From: Woeseiaceae bacterium
GTDB lineage: Bacteria > Pseudomonadota > Gammaproteobacteria > Steroidobacterales > Woeseiaceae
Length of the DNA: 5,491 nucleotides
Assembly: GCA_002728725.1 (NCBI GenBank)
Contig: PBVS01000098.1
Span: 1-5,491, forward strand
Direction: 5' to 3'
The position numbers and the translations under genes were made by a program. Numbering within the stretch: the stretch's first letter is position 1; the number at the start of each line of letters is the position of its first letter. This document shows, piece by piece, positions 4,861 to 5,491 of the stretch. The notes beneath the pieces were generated by a model. It saw only the letters and a list, made by a program, of their open reading frames with translations, was not told where the DNA came from and searched no databases.

Positions 4861-5491
4861 TGCTAAATAATAAACCTAGTTCGAAAAGAATGTACATAGG
4901 AACTGCCAACATAAATTGTGAGATAACATCTGGAGGTGTAAAAATTGCTCCAAAAGCAAAACAAACTATTAAGAATATGCCTCTGAATTCTTTTAATTTT
5001 TGCTTTTTAAATAGCTCTAACCTTATTAGCGCATTCACTATGATTGGTATTTGAAATGAAAAACCAAATGCTAATAAAAGTGAAAGAACAAAATTTAAGA
5101 ATTTTGAAATATCTGTTGAAATATTTATTGAGTCAGGGCCTATAGACTGAAAAAAGTTAAATACATTAGGAAGGACCAATAAGCTACAAAAGACTAAACC
5201 AAGAAAAAACAAAATAGTGCCTAAAATAGTTCGAGAAAATATTACCCCCCTCTCATTCTCATATAAACCTGGAGCCATAAACGTCAATCCTTGATACAAG
5301 AAGAAAGGAATTGATATTAATAAAGCTAAAAATGCAGTTAATCTCAAAGGCACAAGGAAAGGAGATGCAACTTCTATAGCAATAAGCTCAATATCTGATC
5401 CCCCGCCTATAAGATGTACAAGATAATCAAATACAAAATTATTGAAAGGGTAGATACAAACAAAAGCAATGATAAAAAATATTAAACAATA
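4844..5491 (-). CDS. tatC: Sec-independent protein translocase subunit TatC (N-terminus outside window)
   Basis: TatC is the inner-membrane receptor of the twin-arginine translocase; it binds the RR signal peptide and, with TatA/TatB, exports folded proteins. The frame is open from the right edge (215 visible residues) to TAA at 4846-4844; the in-frame GTG at 5353 is internal. Visible features are the end of TM1 (about 1-16), EVASPFLVPLRLTAF leading into TM2 (about 50-66), FMAPGLYENERG with the conserved Glu80 (E. coli Glu103) in the cytoplasmic loop, TM3 (about 88-110), STDISKFLNF leading into TM4 (about 132-152), TM5 (about 172-187) with TPPDVISQ (Asp188, E. coli Asp211), and TM6 (about 192-209). 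The protein ends right after TM6 with SNEKKA, so it lacks the longer charged tail of E. coli TatC. Its end overlaps the ArfA-like gene by 17 nt. tatA/tatB, if present, would lie beyond the window. Confidence 0.96.
   Translation of the reverse strand, partial: YCLIFFIIAFVCIYPFNNFVFDYLVHLIGGGSDIELIAIEVASPFLVPLRLTAFLALLISIPFFLYQGLTFMAPGLYENERGVIFSRTILGTILFFLGLVFCSLLVLPNVFNFFQSIGPDSINISTDISKFLNFVLSLLLAFGFSFQIPIIVNALIRLELFKKQKLKEFRGIFLIVCFAFGAIFTPPDVISQFMLAVPMYILFELGLLFSNEKKA

Noticed and set aside
4833..5054. Plus-strand 73-codon frame opposite tatC
   Set aside because: It is antisense to the conserved TatC C-terminal half, and its product is a mirror of TatC codons rather than a known family.
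5351..5353. GTG as the tatC start
   Set aside because: The frame continues upstream with EVASPFL and a membrane segment that match TatC, so the GTG is an internal Val codon and the gene runs off the window.

Overview
The window is AT-rich, gene-dense bacterial chromosome with short or overlapping gene junctions. Gene content (class I aldolase beside pgk, an acetyl-CoA synthetase very close to the Salmonella/E. coli type, TatC, and an ArfA-like small protein) suggests a streamlined, low-GC gammaproteobacterium, possibly a marine SAR86-like lineage. This taxonomic guess is an inference from protein character and base composition; no marker gene here settles it.

Layout. Positions 1-4541 hold a plus-strand gene string: the 3' end of pgk, a class I fructose-bisphosphate aldolase, a LOG-family nucleotide phosphoribohydrolase with a TTG start, acetyl-CoA synthetase (acs), and a FabG-like short-chain dehydrogenase/reductase. 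Gaps are 15 and 2 nt, then an 11-nt overlap. The last junction is disguised. The acs frame stops at 3704-3706, but the conserved acs C-terminus continues in the -1 frame to a TGA at 3790-3792, which overlaps the reductase ATG as ATGA. One A appears to be missing from an A run at 3701-3703. The string therefore looks like one operon joining lower glycolysis/gluconeogenesis to acetate activation, with two accessory enzymes. A 9-bp perfect hairpin follows the reductase.

From the right edge leftward, on the minus strand, lie the 3' part of tatC and, overlapping its end by 17 nt, a 38-codon gene for a very basic ArfA-like protein (ribosome rescue). The stop codon of this small gene sits inside an AT-only hairpin.

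The 4542-4743 gap between the convergent genes is not empty. On the minus strand it holds a near-consensus sigma70 promoter (TTGACA-N17-TATATT), a tandem TGTGACAT repeat at the predicted transcription start, a Shine-Dalgarno sequence, and a 26-codon ORF for a strongly cationic amphipathic peptide. The 9-bp hairpin closes the unit. This compact unit is the best candidate here for something undescribed.
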